From the NCBI RefSeq assembly GCF_021155765.1, contig NC_060107.1:1532501-1596500 (forward strand): a stretch of DNA of 64,000 bases. Direction: 5' to 3'. The position numbers were made by a program, and so were the translations under genes. This DNA comes from Diprion similis (Eukaryota; Arthropoda; Insecta; Hymenoptera; Diprionidae). The notes beneath the pieces were generated by a model, which was given only the letters and a program-made list of their open reading frames with translations, was not told the DNA's origin and searched no databases. Shown piece after piece: positions 12,074-24,947 of the stretch. The first letter of the stretch is position 1. Each line of letters opens with the position of its first letter.

Positions 12074-15000
12074 GGAAATTCGACTGTCGCATGATCATGA
12101 CACTGCATCTCTGTGGCGAGTCGTTAACTGCAATACCTTGTGAAGAACCACCATCAACCCACGTCTTACTATCAATGTCAAACATACAAGTTTACTGACA
12201 ACAATTAACGACTCGAATGCTGCTCTTAACGTGGCTCTTTAGTTTCATGGATGTATGTAAATGTGCACCAGCAGCACCATCCAGTCAATAAACTTATTCA
12301 TACCTGTAGATATGAATGCGTAACAGAGGAACGAGTTCCTGATCAAACAAACGACAACAAAAGACCGGAAGAAGGCGAGAGGGAGCGAGAGATCGATTTA
12401 TCAAGACTATTAAATCGCGTGATGCATGCACCCATTGGCGGTACGTTAAACGACTAATAATTTATACACTTTGTACACAACGACGATACTTTATAGCATC
12501 CTCGTAAGCTATTCCGTTGGTTACACCTTCAGCTTTGAAAAAGTTGCCTTTTTTAATCGTCGAATCTTAACATCATTCGTGGAATGATTAAGCTTCGAGT
12601 CTAGATTCCAAGACCGGAAATCGACTCCAAATTATAAACAGATCAGGAAGAGATGAAGCAGCTCGGTGATCGTTGACGCGAGAAATACGTCCGCAAGGTG
12701 CGATTCGACATGCCACTGTGATGCTGGAGTGTATAAGAATAACATTATGACAAAAAAGGAAGACTCTCTGCACAACCACGACTTATGGCGAAACGCCTCA
12801 TCGCTGGTCGAGGTTTCCATGTGACTAATCGATTCGAACTAACGATAAGCTCGCGGAATCGAGTTTGCCCGTGAACTTGACCATGACAAATGAACCGCTT
12901 GCTGTTGTAGTCTTTTTGTGCACTGAGGAGTGAAGAAACTTTGCATTATGGGTTGAGTATATACCTGACCTGCGATGATTCAATCCTGCGTTTTCCGTTC
13001 CACATATTCTCATCAATTTGTCATTGGAAATGGATGGTTACAGTCATTCAAGTCACGAAGTCACTAGTTTCTGCACTTTTTTTTTCTATATACCTCATGG
13101 AGTCTCATCTTCCAAACGAACCGAACTGCACTTTGGCGGTGCAGCAGACGGGGACGCCGATAACCGGCAGTCGGCTTTCCGACCCCGTGCATGTCGTAAT
13201 GGGATTCAGTTTCACGGTTCCATGATCCCGATTAAAGCGTCGTCGGCTGGTTTGTCGCTCTACCCGTTTCAATTTGACGTTCACAAAGGCAGGCGTGGCT
13301 CGTTCGGTATACGCTATACCCTATTCTACGTCTAGGTACTGCAGATATGGATCACGGGCAGCCATAGCCGTGAATTTTCGTCAGGTTTTGAGACCAGGAA
13401 TTGATTGATTTTAATCAAGTATCTTTCGTATTGGAGAACATCGAAGTCTTGACGTATGTACGTCACGTCATTTTTTCGTTAACGTTTCAACCCAACCAAG
13501 GACCCCCACCTCAAAATTTGTTTCCCACAGTAGTCCATGAAGAAATTACAACGACAAGCCTACAATTCCTTCATCTACCATTCCAATATCCATTACTCCA
13601 CTATCTCACGCGCATTGCACTTTACTTCAAAGCAATCTTGCGAAACTTTTGGTTTTGTTATGAGTGCAGTTTACTCTGAATAAATAACCAAGCAACAAAA
13701 CCTAAACCATGTATCATCCTGTTTCGATAATTTTCCTGCGTATAGCTTATTGCTGACGTCAGTGTATCGGCTAGCAGACTAAAATACTCTTCAGCGAAGA
13801 TATCGACGGGGTGGAGTGAAATTGCCCGAGATGAGACCGTCGCTCGGTATACATATATATTCGGTAGCGTCCTGGCGCACCCTGCGGCACACCCCTCGAC
13901 GCGCCCCTCGTGTTTCATCGCTTCACCCCTCGGCACAGGAGTCGGGAATCACCCTTGCGGTCGTATTTAGTAGCATCCCGGGATGAGGATTTAGAAGAAG
14001 AAAATGAGAAAGTGACAGATGAATGGGAAAAGCAATTCAGAGATCCCTCGTAATAGACACGTTATGTCTAACTATAATCATCCTATTCGTGTCCAGCGAC
14101 TTCGGTATGGTCGCACTGAGTATGGAGTTTCCATGACCATGAGAAAAGTAGAAAAACACATAAAATAACTCTTTAGACTGCTAAAGTTCAAAATAATCGT
14201 ATAATATCTAGCTTTTCGGTACATCAAACGCGTTTTTCTCTCTTACATTAAAGACCTGCAAGCTGCCACCGCTGGGACCTCAAATCTGCATTGTCACTTG
14301 CTGTTGGGGATAAGGTCTAGCTGTTGAGTACCTAACTGTATAACTCGTTGAGGAAATTTTTAAACTCTTTCATCTTGTTGGGCTTCGTTTCGATTATCCA
14401 GTTACCATACTGTAAGCAAGAAGCAGCAGCAGCAGTTAGACGTTGGTGTGGATGCCTCTTATATCCTACACCCAGGTAAGTATACGTGTAACGATCATTC
14501 CAAGCAATCAGGAGTAACCGGCTCGCGTCTCCCGTCGGCACTTCAATTACGATACGAAAATAGATCAACGACCATATATACGTACAAGCAAGCAAGTTAC
14601 GAAGACGAATGTACGAATGGTTAATAGCTCGCAGAAGTATAATATTATACCTATATGCATGTGCAATGCTCCAATCTGTTTTCAGAGTTAAACACGCGAG
14701 TTGTTGCTACGCTGATGCACACAGAGGTATGCAGAATCAGTTTTGCGCCAAGTATGCTGTGTGCTGCAGGAACAGAGAAATTTGCAGTAGGAGTTGAGAA
14801 AGACTAGAGAGGTGAATAACGCGCACGAAACAATTTGCATATATTAATTTGAACGGTTATGTAATAAAAATTCGCACTATGGCCACATCGTTTATCATTA
14901 ATTTGTAATTCATGGTATCCACGACTATCGTCCGCGTCTGGTACCAACAATTATTGTTAATATAAGTTATTTCCTCGTTGCCATTACACACAAACATATA

Positions 15001-18000
15001 TTTCTATAGATCGGAATAGAGGAGAAAATATTTATTTTTAAATATGGCAGTTGTGAGTTGGTCTCCGGTTGTGAAATGTTGATGATGATGATGATGGTGA
15101 TGATTGTTATCGTTGTCATTGATGCTGCTCCCGGACCGTGGTAGGTTGATATGGAGTTTATTAAACTCCACTCGTGACAGTAGCACCTCACGTTGGGAAC
15201 CCAAACAAAGAATGCGAGAAAGAGGATCGACAACGACGCCGCGGTGCGGCGATGATCCTCGTCTAGTCGTCGCCTCGACGGTCTCTGCAGCAAGCAGGCA
15301 GGCGCTAATTCTGTTGGATGGAACAGCGTGATGGACGGGCACGTGACTTCCGTTCACCCGTCAATATACGACGACTACGTGTTATTATTAATACTACCAC
15401 ATAACCGTGTCTTGCTACGCTGAAGGAGGAGGCACCATGCAGAGTGTTCGTGACATCTTTCTCTCTCATTCTCATTCTCATTCTCATTCTCATTCTATTC
15501 CCGAATGTCAATCCATCCACGTTGGCTAAACATGACCTAATTGAGACGTCCTGATCACCGACAACTCGCCACTGAGCACCAAACCCGGAATATATAACCC
15601 GACGAAACTGACCCCGGAAGTATATACCGTATTTCAACAGTTACGATACTACGACGACGACGACGCGTGCCGGAAGTGCCGACGCGAGCGTATTGCGATA
15701 CTACTTAACACCGAGCAGTCGTGAACTTACACTTTATGTATGTATGTATCTATATGTATACACACACTTCGTCACACTGTTAACGAGGTGCGTTGATATC
15801 AATTTGACTCTATCAACCGCGGTCGTAATTCAGAAATCGTTTGAAACGACGACAGGTCGAATTGATAAAGTTATTGTAACGATTTACGTTTCGGAAAAAA
15901 CAAATGTAGGTTCGAAATTTTTTAATGCCTGACGAAGGTGTGAATTATAAGGATGACGAATATGTTTATATTTCGAAAACTCGATTACCTGAATTACTAT
16001 AAAATTGCTTTTCGTTCGTTAACGTTACGATCTTCAATCTCTTAGATCTAAGCAATCGAACACGAATCAGCTACTGTAGTCGTAATCGATTTGAAGATTT
16101 CTCAATTTATGATTAGATGTAATTATTTCAGCCATACTTAACAAAGGAAACTAACAATAAAATTTTACATGATATGACAGAAATGATGCTGATGCTGCTG
16201 CACTTGAGCTTGAAAGCTGAGAGCATTGTCATGAATACATTCGCAACGCAAAATTATTTTAGTCTCTTTTTTGTACTCGAGTGAGTGTGTGTGTATGTGT
16301 GTTTTCACGCTTTGTTATACACACTACTTACGTGAATAAAAAAAGCAAGTATGCGAAAGAACGAAAGTTCACGTTCCACGACTTATACATTCTTCTACAG
16401 TATGAAACACACGTTTTGCATTTGTGAACCCCATCAAAATACACATCCACGGTAGTTCGTGTGTGATGGCATCTATTCAAGTTCAGTAGCTAACCGGCTC
16501 CGAATCACTATATCGTACTGGCAGGCAGGCAGGCAGGCTCACTTTTACACGATGTATAACTTGTTCGTGTCGCATTATTTATTATTATAACAGAAACGTG
16601 TTTACACTTTACATACCATTTTTACCAACCCTCTAATCATATCCTCGCTCTTATTTTACTCCTGCGATGATAGGATTCAAATCGCGCGGGCAGTGTAACG
16701 ATATATATACGATTATTACAGTAATTTTTATATTTTTTCAATCTTATAAATAGACTTGAGCACCACTGCTTGCTCGCAGTTGGCTGGTGTCGTGTGACGT
16801 AATCGAAAAGTTTTAACGAAGTTACATTCAATTTTACATGTCTAAATGCATACATTTTTTTTTCCTTCGAACAAAGATCGTTAAGTCAGACACGTGACGT
16901 TGATCCATTGGAATGTCTAAGATTATTATTCCAAAAATAAATTACATCGTAACTGTAAATAGCAGTTGTATTTTTTTTTTCATCTTCTTCTTCTTTTCTT
17001 TTTATTTTGTTTTATCTTCAATCCAATTACCTGCGCGGTTATGCCAGATAAATATAAACACACGTCGATTCTAACGTAGCTGAAAACTGTTTCTTAAATA
17101 TAAGTCTAAATATACCTATATTATGTATAATAATATGTGCAATACAGCAAATGGATTAGAAATTATAAATGCACGGTTATCTGTAACAATGCGTTGTTTT
17201 TCCCACAGGAAGAGAAGAGTAGGTATAATTTTCTTGTACGTACAGTTGTTATTCAGGGTAAGAAGCGAACGGTAAAAGTCTACAAGACTTATACCCGTAG
17301 CTATTCCTCATCCTCGAACACGAAGAACTCGACTCCATTTGTGTGTTCCTGCATACAACAACCTGCGCGTGAGTCATGAATGTAGTAAAAAACCGGGAGT
17401 CCGCAAAGTATTCGATTCGCTTCTTATTTACATACTGTTCAGGAAACAAACAACACGGCTTTAATGCATGCAGGGTGTATTCGTGTATATATGTATCCAG
17501 TGGTTCTGAAAATGTCTCCATGAAGTTTTCTTGGACTTCAAAAATCCTGGAAACTATTGTTGAATTTTTCTTTACTCTCGGAAAAATTCCTTTTCTAATG
17601 TCCTGAGATTTGTACGTGAATTTCTTACGGATTTTCTTACTGGACATGGATAGGGGGAGGGAGAAGGACTGCGATCCTCGGCATCGCGTGACGGAGCACA
17701 ACTTGATGGGCATGTTCAAACCTCTCAGATTTTAACGTGCCTGTTCTCGATGAAATCTTATAAAACGAAAATCAACGCGACCAGCGACCAACGCTGATTC
17801 ATCCGGCACGTGACTCCGCGCTTGCGGATACGCCGGTTTATATAGTCAAACTGTGTATACCTTTATACCTGTCCTATCCTACCGTCGTCACCTTACTTAC
17901 ACTTCTATTCGACTCCCGTCGGTCCTTGGTGCTCGGTACCATCCATCCATCCATCCATCCATCCATTTCTACCTGAAGCCAGTCGCTCTTCGCGGTCTCG

Positions 18001-19013
18001 CAGAGACGCAATCGCTTCAAACTTCTCCGTGTCGGCGTTGTTGTTGTTAAGACTCGGTTGATGAGGATTGAACTGCACGATGGTTACCAGTAATGTGGGT
18101 TTACAGTTTTTATAGTTTGTGACGAAAACGGGATTCTGGTGGGGATGTTTATTTAATCTTGCGATCACGTGGTGGATACAAACATCGTGGTTGTGGTTTT
18201 CATCGAATTTCGAAACAGACTGTGAAGCAAAAGTATTTAAAATGAAGAAAGAAGTGCCATTGCAATTGGCACCCTGAACTTGATGTGTCATCGTTTTACT
18301 ATGCGGCGCAAATTTTCTCTTTACCCTTGCCAGAGAAATCTTGTAATATAACAGCTGACTGCAAAGAACACTTTATACACTTGGAGGTATGCTTGGTGTA
18401 GATTCTTTTGTACGATCTCTGTTGCTTTTTTTAGATTTACTTCAAAGCCCGAGAGGAATGACATTAACTTTTTAACAATCCAGTATCACAAGGATAGTTT
18501 TGAATTTGAAAATAGAACACAAGTCTCTTTGGGTATATCCATCCATAATCATCAACTTTGCTCGTTTATACACTATTTTTCTCCGCACTGTCGTCGATGA
18601 TAATTATTACACGGTCAATAAAACCAAAACTTACACGTTTAGATACGTGCGTGTATGTTTTTAAAGTGTGATTACTATTGGTGCCTGTCCGTATAAAGTG
18701 TCTCGTTACGTTCCCCCGTTCGTACTTTATTACGTTATAATGTATACCTATATATTTATATACACATCTATAATACAGTGTTTATGTGGTAGACACGTTG
18801 TTACGTTACTGCCGATGCAGCGTGTCAACCCCACGAAGCGTTCGCCAACTATCAAGTTCCATTCAGGTTTTACCAACCGACGATGAAATCTGGGTCTTGC
18901 AGTAAAGGCATCACGCATCCGTTGACCATGCACGCAGCAACTATCTACGATGTTGATTATTTATCCATTATCTGTAATGCAGTATCGATCACATACTTCT
19001 ATCATGATTTCAG

Positions 19014-19550
19014 ATCCGACGACCATCCACCGAGCACTCGATCAAAAGCATTCAAGATGTTGTCGTACATGTTGCCAGCGGATGAAAAGCCACCACCGTC
19101 ATCGCCGATGGAAAACCGCAATGGAAACCTGGGCCAGATGTCCACGAGGAGTTACCAGATCAATGACCTTCAATCCGGGGGCCCCGGATCCCCGAAAATG
19201 ACTTTAAACGCTCGGACAATAAGCGCGCTTCAGTCGACGTTGGCCTCGCGGGGGGGCGGAGATCAGATCGAAGAACTCGACGAGGGGGACGAGGATATCG
19301 CCGACGATCAGATCAAGGCCTACCGTGGTATAAATGGCCGAAAAGAGTCTCTCGAAAGCCCGAAACACTCTGCAATCGGTGATGCAACCGGCAATACGAC
19401 CCGGAAATCCTCGGCTCTGCACTCATCTGGACCCGGAAGGGCCGTCGTTAAAGATGACAGTCTTTACAGCATTGGGAGCGATGCCAGTACCGTTGGCAGC
19501 GAGAAGAAGCACAAGCTGTTCAATGGCGCCAAGCACACCAGTCTCAAGAG
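19014..19550 (+). CDS. First coding exon of the long gene (CaaX protein, N-terminal region)
   Basis: Acceptor TTTCAG ends at 19013; donor AAGAG|GTTAGT starts at 19551. Translation starts at ATG 19057 (MLSYMLPADEKPPPSSP) because the inferred 5' UTR has an in-frame stop just upstream. The 164 codons plus two bases encode a polar, Ser/Gly/Pro-rich, probably disordered region with an acidic patch (EELDEGDEDIADD) near the middle and a basic end (SEKKHKLFNGAKHTSLK). The exon ends in phase 2 within the Arg codon of the KRVSF motif. No known globular domain was recognised. Confidence 0.75.
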
Positions 19551-22500
19551 GTTAGTAATTTGGTCATCCTCATCGCGTACTTTAACATCGTATCCTGTAT
19601 GACCTCTTATTTTTTTAACGTGGGAAAGGATCTCGTAGAATACTTATGGAAATTGCCTCCCGGTTGTACTCTTGATCCGAAAAGATCTCATCTCATTATT
19701 GATTTTTGGGACTTGTGTCGACGAGAACTTTTTGGATCGGGAGGATATGAACTGTAATATATTGAAATCCAGCCAATTCAACCGAAAGCCAATTTCCATA
19801 AGAATTCTGCGAAGTTCTTTGCTCATAAACACTATTTATCCATCCACCAGGCGTTGCACTCGAACAAACGGCAGTTTGATGTCACACTAAATTTTCTCTC
19901 ATAGTCAGTCAGTTAGCTATTTGAAATTTGTTACAATATCTATAGAAGCCGAGACGTGTCCTCGGGTCGATATTACGAATATATTCGTATCGAGAAACTG
20001 GATATAATAGGATGATATGAACGCGAAATAGGATTTGCTGGTTGTTGAGCTCTGAAATATACTATTTCAAGTCTGAACACTGTAGTAGTTGGTTTTGTTT
20101 TACTTTGCTTTCGTTATTCTTCATAATTTACATTTTACAAGGTCTGTTGTATGTACATACGTGCATTCGTGATCGAAACGTGTAAAAAATATGCTATTAT
20201 TACGTCTAAAAAAAAAAAAAAAAAAAAACCAAAAAACTGGAGGTAAACAAGAGAAAAATTTGGCTACTTCCTTGCAGGCTATAGAACGGGTAAAAAAAAT
20301 ATGTAGCGTGTGAAGTTAGGCACATCAACAAAGCGTGACGTCATCGTCACGGGTGAAAGGAAGAAAGAAGAAACGGTTTAGCTCGACTTTGATGAACCGG
20401 TACACACTCATATAATGCATATGAAATGTATACAGAAAAGTAGGAGAAAAAGATTTTATCAGGGTACATAATTTAACCCAAGTTTCTCAAGATATTATAC
20501 GACTTTCGGAGTCCTTAACGCGTGACATTTTTACCAAGACTGAAACCTCATCTCCGTATGGTTGTAGGTACAACACATTTCGTACAGTTGGTCCGTATTT
20601 ATATATACATATATACACATTTACGGTAGACTAAACATGACGTGATCGTTGCCCAATTTTATGCGAGGTTTAAACGACGAAGAAAAAAACAGTAAGAAAT
20701 AAGAAGTGGAAAAACAAAGTTCAGCAGGGGACCGTCGAAAAAGAAGGGCCCAAATACACACGTGGCGTCACTCAAGCGTGTTTGATTCGCACCTGAAATT
20801 CTTATTTCGAATTAGTTGGAATTGGTACACATGTGTTCAACAGCGTGAATGAATCCTTTTGGTGTCTTTTCTAACCTGACACCTACGCGTGTTGGACAAG
20901 TTTAGAAGGCAAGTGATTAGAAACAGGCTTACAGAGTCAACAATCACACATTGTTCAACATGTGTTGGCTTCCGGGTAGTCAAATATTCCGGGTAATTAA
21001 ACTGTCTAACGATCATGTTAAATACTAACCAGAAATCCAAAGTCGTCAACGAAGTCTAATCCTGCACTAGTTCTTCAAAAGCATCTCATTAGTCAATCAT
21101 TCGTCTTCCAACCCCCGAGCGATGTGATATCGACGAAGCAGTTGGAACCAGAATGAGAACCATACGAGATCGGATTTCCAATCTTATTTGTAACTTGATA
21201 CGACGCAGTCAAAGTTTGATTACACGCTAGACTTACCTGCCCACCTTTGGATGATACGTCTCTCATCGATACGGGAATAGTTCTGTTGTAAGAATATCAC
21301 CATGGGAAATGATGGGCTTCGTGGTATTTCATCGTGGAATTAATTACAAAGACGGAGTTGTACTGGAAAAAACAATCTACATTTTTCTATATGAATCGAA
21401 TCAGCAAGACGTGTTGCAATAAAATTCAAAGCTTTTTCCTGCTTGTGTTTCAATCACAATTCACATGTACCTAAAATCAATCTACAAACCAGTTTACAGC
21501 TTTAGTACCTGAGTAGTCGATTAGCCCATCGAACCAGCGGTTATCCAGTTCACTCCGTCTCTATGCCCCAGCCGAAATCCGGTCCGTCTTGCGGTTATAT
21601 CGCGAAGAAAAGAGATGAAGACAAGCTTGCTTGCCTCTCTGTGTCAGCATTACTCGTGGTAACGAGTTGCACACACGTACGTAATCGCTATGCCCGATTG
21701 GCTAGTTTCTCAAATCTACACTGCGGAAAGGGAACATTATAGTATACGTATATCTACTTGCCACGTAGCATCAGGAGAGAGAAGGATTCAATCTGGACCC
21801 AGTTATCGTTTCTTCTTCTCTCTCCCAACAACTCGGTCTTCGGCGAGCCAGTGTTCATCAGCGTCAATCATACTTTGCGGCAAATTTTTTGGTGAGTGAA
21901 TATATTGTTGTTTTTTTTGTTGTTTTTTTTGTTTTTTTTACATTCATTAAAGGTTATCTTCTTCATTTATTTCGTCAAGTTTTGGTGCATAGTGTGACTT
22001 GATCGTAACGCATCTCATCGTTACTTCCAAGAACATCCTTCCAGTGCATCGGAACCAAACTTCGAACGGTTCACGGTGTTTATCAATTCCGTTTCAAGAT
22101 TGTGTACACTAAGTTTGTAAAAACTGTGCACGAGGACTGGTCGATCCTTCTCCCCTCTCCTTTATGGATAGGCCAAACGTGCCGTGTGTTTCTGAATAGT
22201 TTCGAGAATAAGTTTAACCGAGTGAAGCTAAACGCTCGGTTTACGTGCAACGCATAGCCTCAGTATTCTCTTATACACATACACGCCATAATGTATACAA
22301 TATATATCCTATGTATACTGCGTTGCGTAACAGAGGTAGTTGTTATACCCGCAAGCTATGTGCATTTCACGGTCTTCTTCTCTTGCACCTACTTTACAGT
22401 ATTCCAAGCGAGGTATGTGTGTCTATCCGTTACAACCCTGCACACTCATCTAGCATACCGCACAGGCTAATTCTGGTCTGGATACTTATTTTGTTTTCTT

Positions 22501-24872
22501 TCTTTCTTTCTTTTTTTTTTTTCTTTTTTTTTCATTGCGTTACCAACTTGTACTCGCATTTTTCTTTTATCTCTCTTGACGACCATTAAAAATTCTCTCG
22601 GTAATTATACTTTGCTCGTTTAGCTACGCCAATTTTGTTCTTAGAGATCGGTATACCTGTATTATACACTGTGCTTGAATAGGTGCAGGAATAGTAACAC
22701 GAAGTACGAGGTCACTTTGATTCTCCCTTTTTGCAAATTCTCTTACCACTATACTTGTACCATCCTCAGGGTGTATAATTAGTCACGTGCCAATGGCACA
22801 CGCAGACGTTATACAGTGTGTTACACAGGTATCGTATAACCTGAGCTAGGCTGGTTGGTTGGTTGGTTGGTTGGTTGGTTGGTACAGCTTAACGGGTGTT
22901 CCATAAATATGCATAAATTGGATTTCGTCTTGGACGATTCTAAGCACTTCCAAGTCATATGTGCAATGTGCTAGATGTTTGCATGTGTATTGGAGTGTGG
23001 ATGCAGTCTATCGCTGCGATATTCACGCTGCTGCCACTACACTAATACCAACCATCGTGCAGTCGGGTCAGGGGCAAACCTGTGGACGAACGTCTCACCT
23101 TACATTATACACCTACCCTATGCAGCCTTCAACACGACGAGAACCACTTTGGCGTAACTCGATATCATTTCAAGTGTTAGTGAGGAGACGAAAATTTTTT
23201 CCTTGCGTTAAATTGAACCGATTTTCCTTAGGCTTCTTTTATAACTGATTAGAACTTTGGGGGTTTAAAAAAAATACATACATAATTTGAAAAGTAACTT
23301 TAGAATAATTTCTTTAATTGAAGCACTTGAGAAACTATTTTGAAAGTTTTATAGAATGATTTTACCGTATGGATCTTATTGATGGATATGGATTAACTTA
23401 GATATTTTTATCGACAAAAATAACGTCCACACTCCGTTCTCTCTCTCATTCAGAAAAAAAATACATTGGAAATGAACTCGTCCAGAGGGTCCATCAGTTA
23501 CGTCAGACATGCGGTACGAGGGTGTCCATAAAGCTTCTCGCGATGATCGCGTCTCGTGGCCTCGAACTCCCACGCACCCCCTCCATCCACCACCACCACC
23601 ACCACCACCACCACCACCACCACTACCACCATCGACTATATACTGTACGTAGTCATGTACAATACAATTCACATGCGCAGAGGCAGACACGTCGGGTAAA
23701 GGCATGTGCCACACTTGGACACGTTCATAAATTACAACCATGGATACACCGCGGTGTTTATAATGTCTTGACATGCAGAGACCCGTTGCATTAGTATACG
23801 TATATATCTATAAACGTGGACATTATCGGTGACCATTGATTCAATGACCCATACAACTCGCGACACAACCATTTGCCCATTATAAAACCTATATTATACC
23901 TGATACAGATGGTCTATATTGGTGGATGTGTTATAATATAATGTTAACGTTCGAAATCGTGGGTGGATGAGAAGCGAAAGGCTGAGATCGGCCGAACCTT
24001 TGACCTTTCAAGCGTCGGTATCGTTATCCATGTGGTGCACAGGTTCTTGCTTCAACCAGAACCAGAATCGTCGGTTCGGGTTTGGAGTCCGGCTGCACTA
24101 CCTGCTCTTTCTCTCTCTCTCTCTTTTTCTCTCTACCTCTGCAATCGCGATATCTACCACCACCAACGCGACCTCATTGATTTACGACTCTCTCTCTCTC
24201 TCTCTCTCTCACATTACTGACAATGAGTCTTCGTCTAATAAATACACGTATGTACCTAGATGCCCATGTGGTTTGTGAAACACTGATGACCAACACTGGT
24301 CCAAGTTTTTACTCGGACCAAAATTCAATCCAATATTATCGTTGCTGACGACTGTAGACGTCGTCGCGACGAATCGATGGTATATCATCGACATCATTGA
24401 AAAACATGATCTATGCGCTTTTGGATGGTGCGGTTACGCATGCTTGGTTTTATATTTTAAATTCATTGTTCTATTCATATTCGTCAAGGTTTCAATTTGC
24501 TATATATACTATACTGTTTTTACATATGATTTGCATGCGTGAAAGCAGAGCTCGTATAGGTACCTGCGCGTATACTTATGACAAATGAGATGACCGTTGA
24601 CTGTCGTAGAGTCAATTGAATAATTTATTTCACAATTATGTGATCGTTGACTTCTTACGCACAGTGGGACTATGGAAGAGGAACCCTCATGCGAAACATG
24701 TATCCGCATGTTGTAATTGACGCATTTATATTTAGTGTATCGTATACACACACTTACATGACGATACCGCAAAATGATGCGATCGGTCATCCCGGGAACC
24801 GAGCCAAATTTTAATGCGCGCGAAAGTTCGTTTCCTACACTTCTGTGACGTGCAGTTTCTAAATATCTCATA

Positions 24873-24947
<75 letters not shown>

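Larger units (their letters stand above)
6009..19013 (+). other. Intron 1 of the long gene (13 kb)
   Basis: No convincing coding exon was found. It holds two complete copies of the ~215-bp GAAGTTGGTAACG repeat family (6038-6255, 9361-9574) and several solo ends (about 10.65, 11.97, 12.05, 16.03 kb). Simple repeats include C19 (7288-7306), G19 (7494-7512), GA (about 10190-10213), TCTCAT (about 15463-15496) and CATC (about 17940-17966). GC-richer islands near 11.3-11.6 and 13.1-13.3 kb may be regulatory. Confidence 0.45.

Noticed and set aside
17249-17719. 156-codon ORF on the - strand in intron 1
   Set aside because: No recognisable domain, no promoter or splice context, and composition typical of chance frames.
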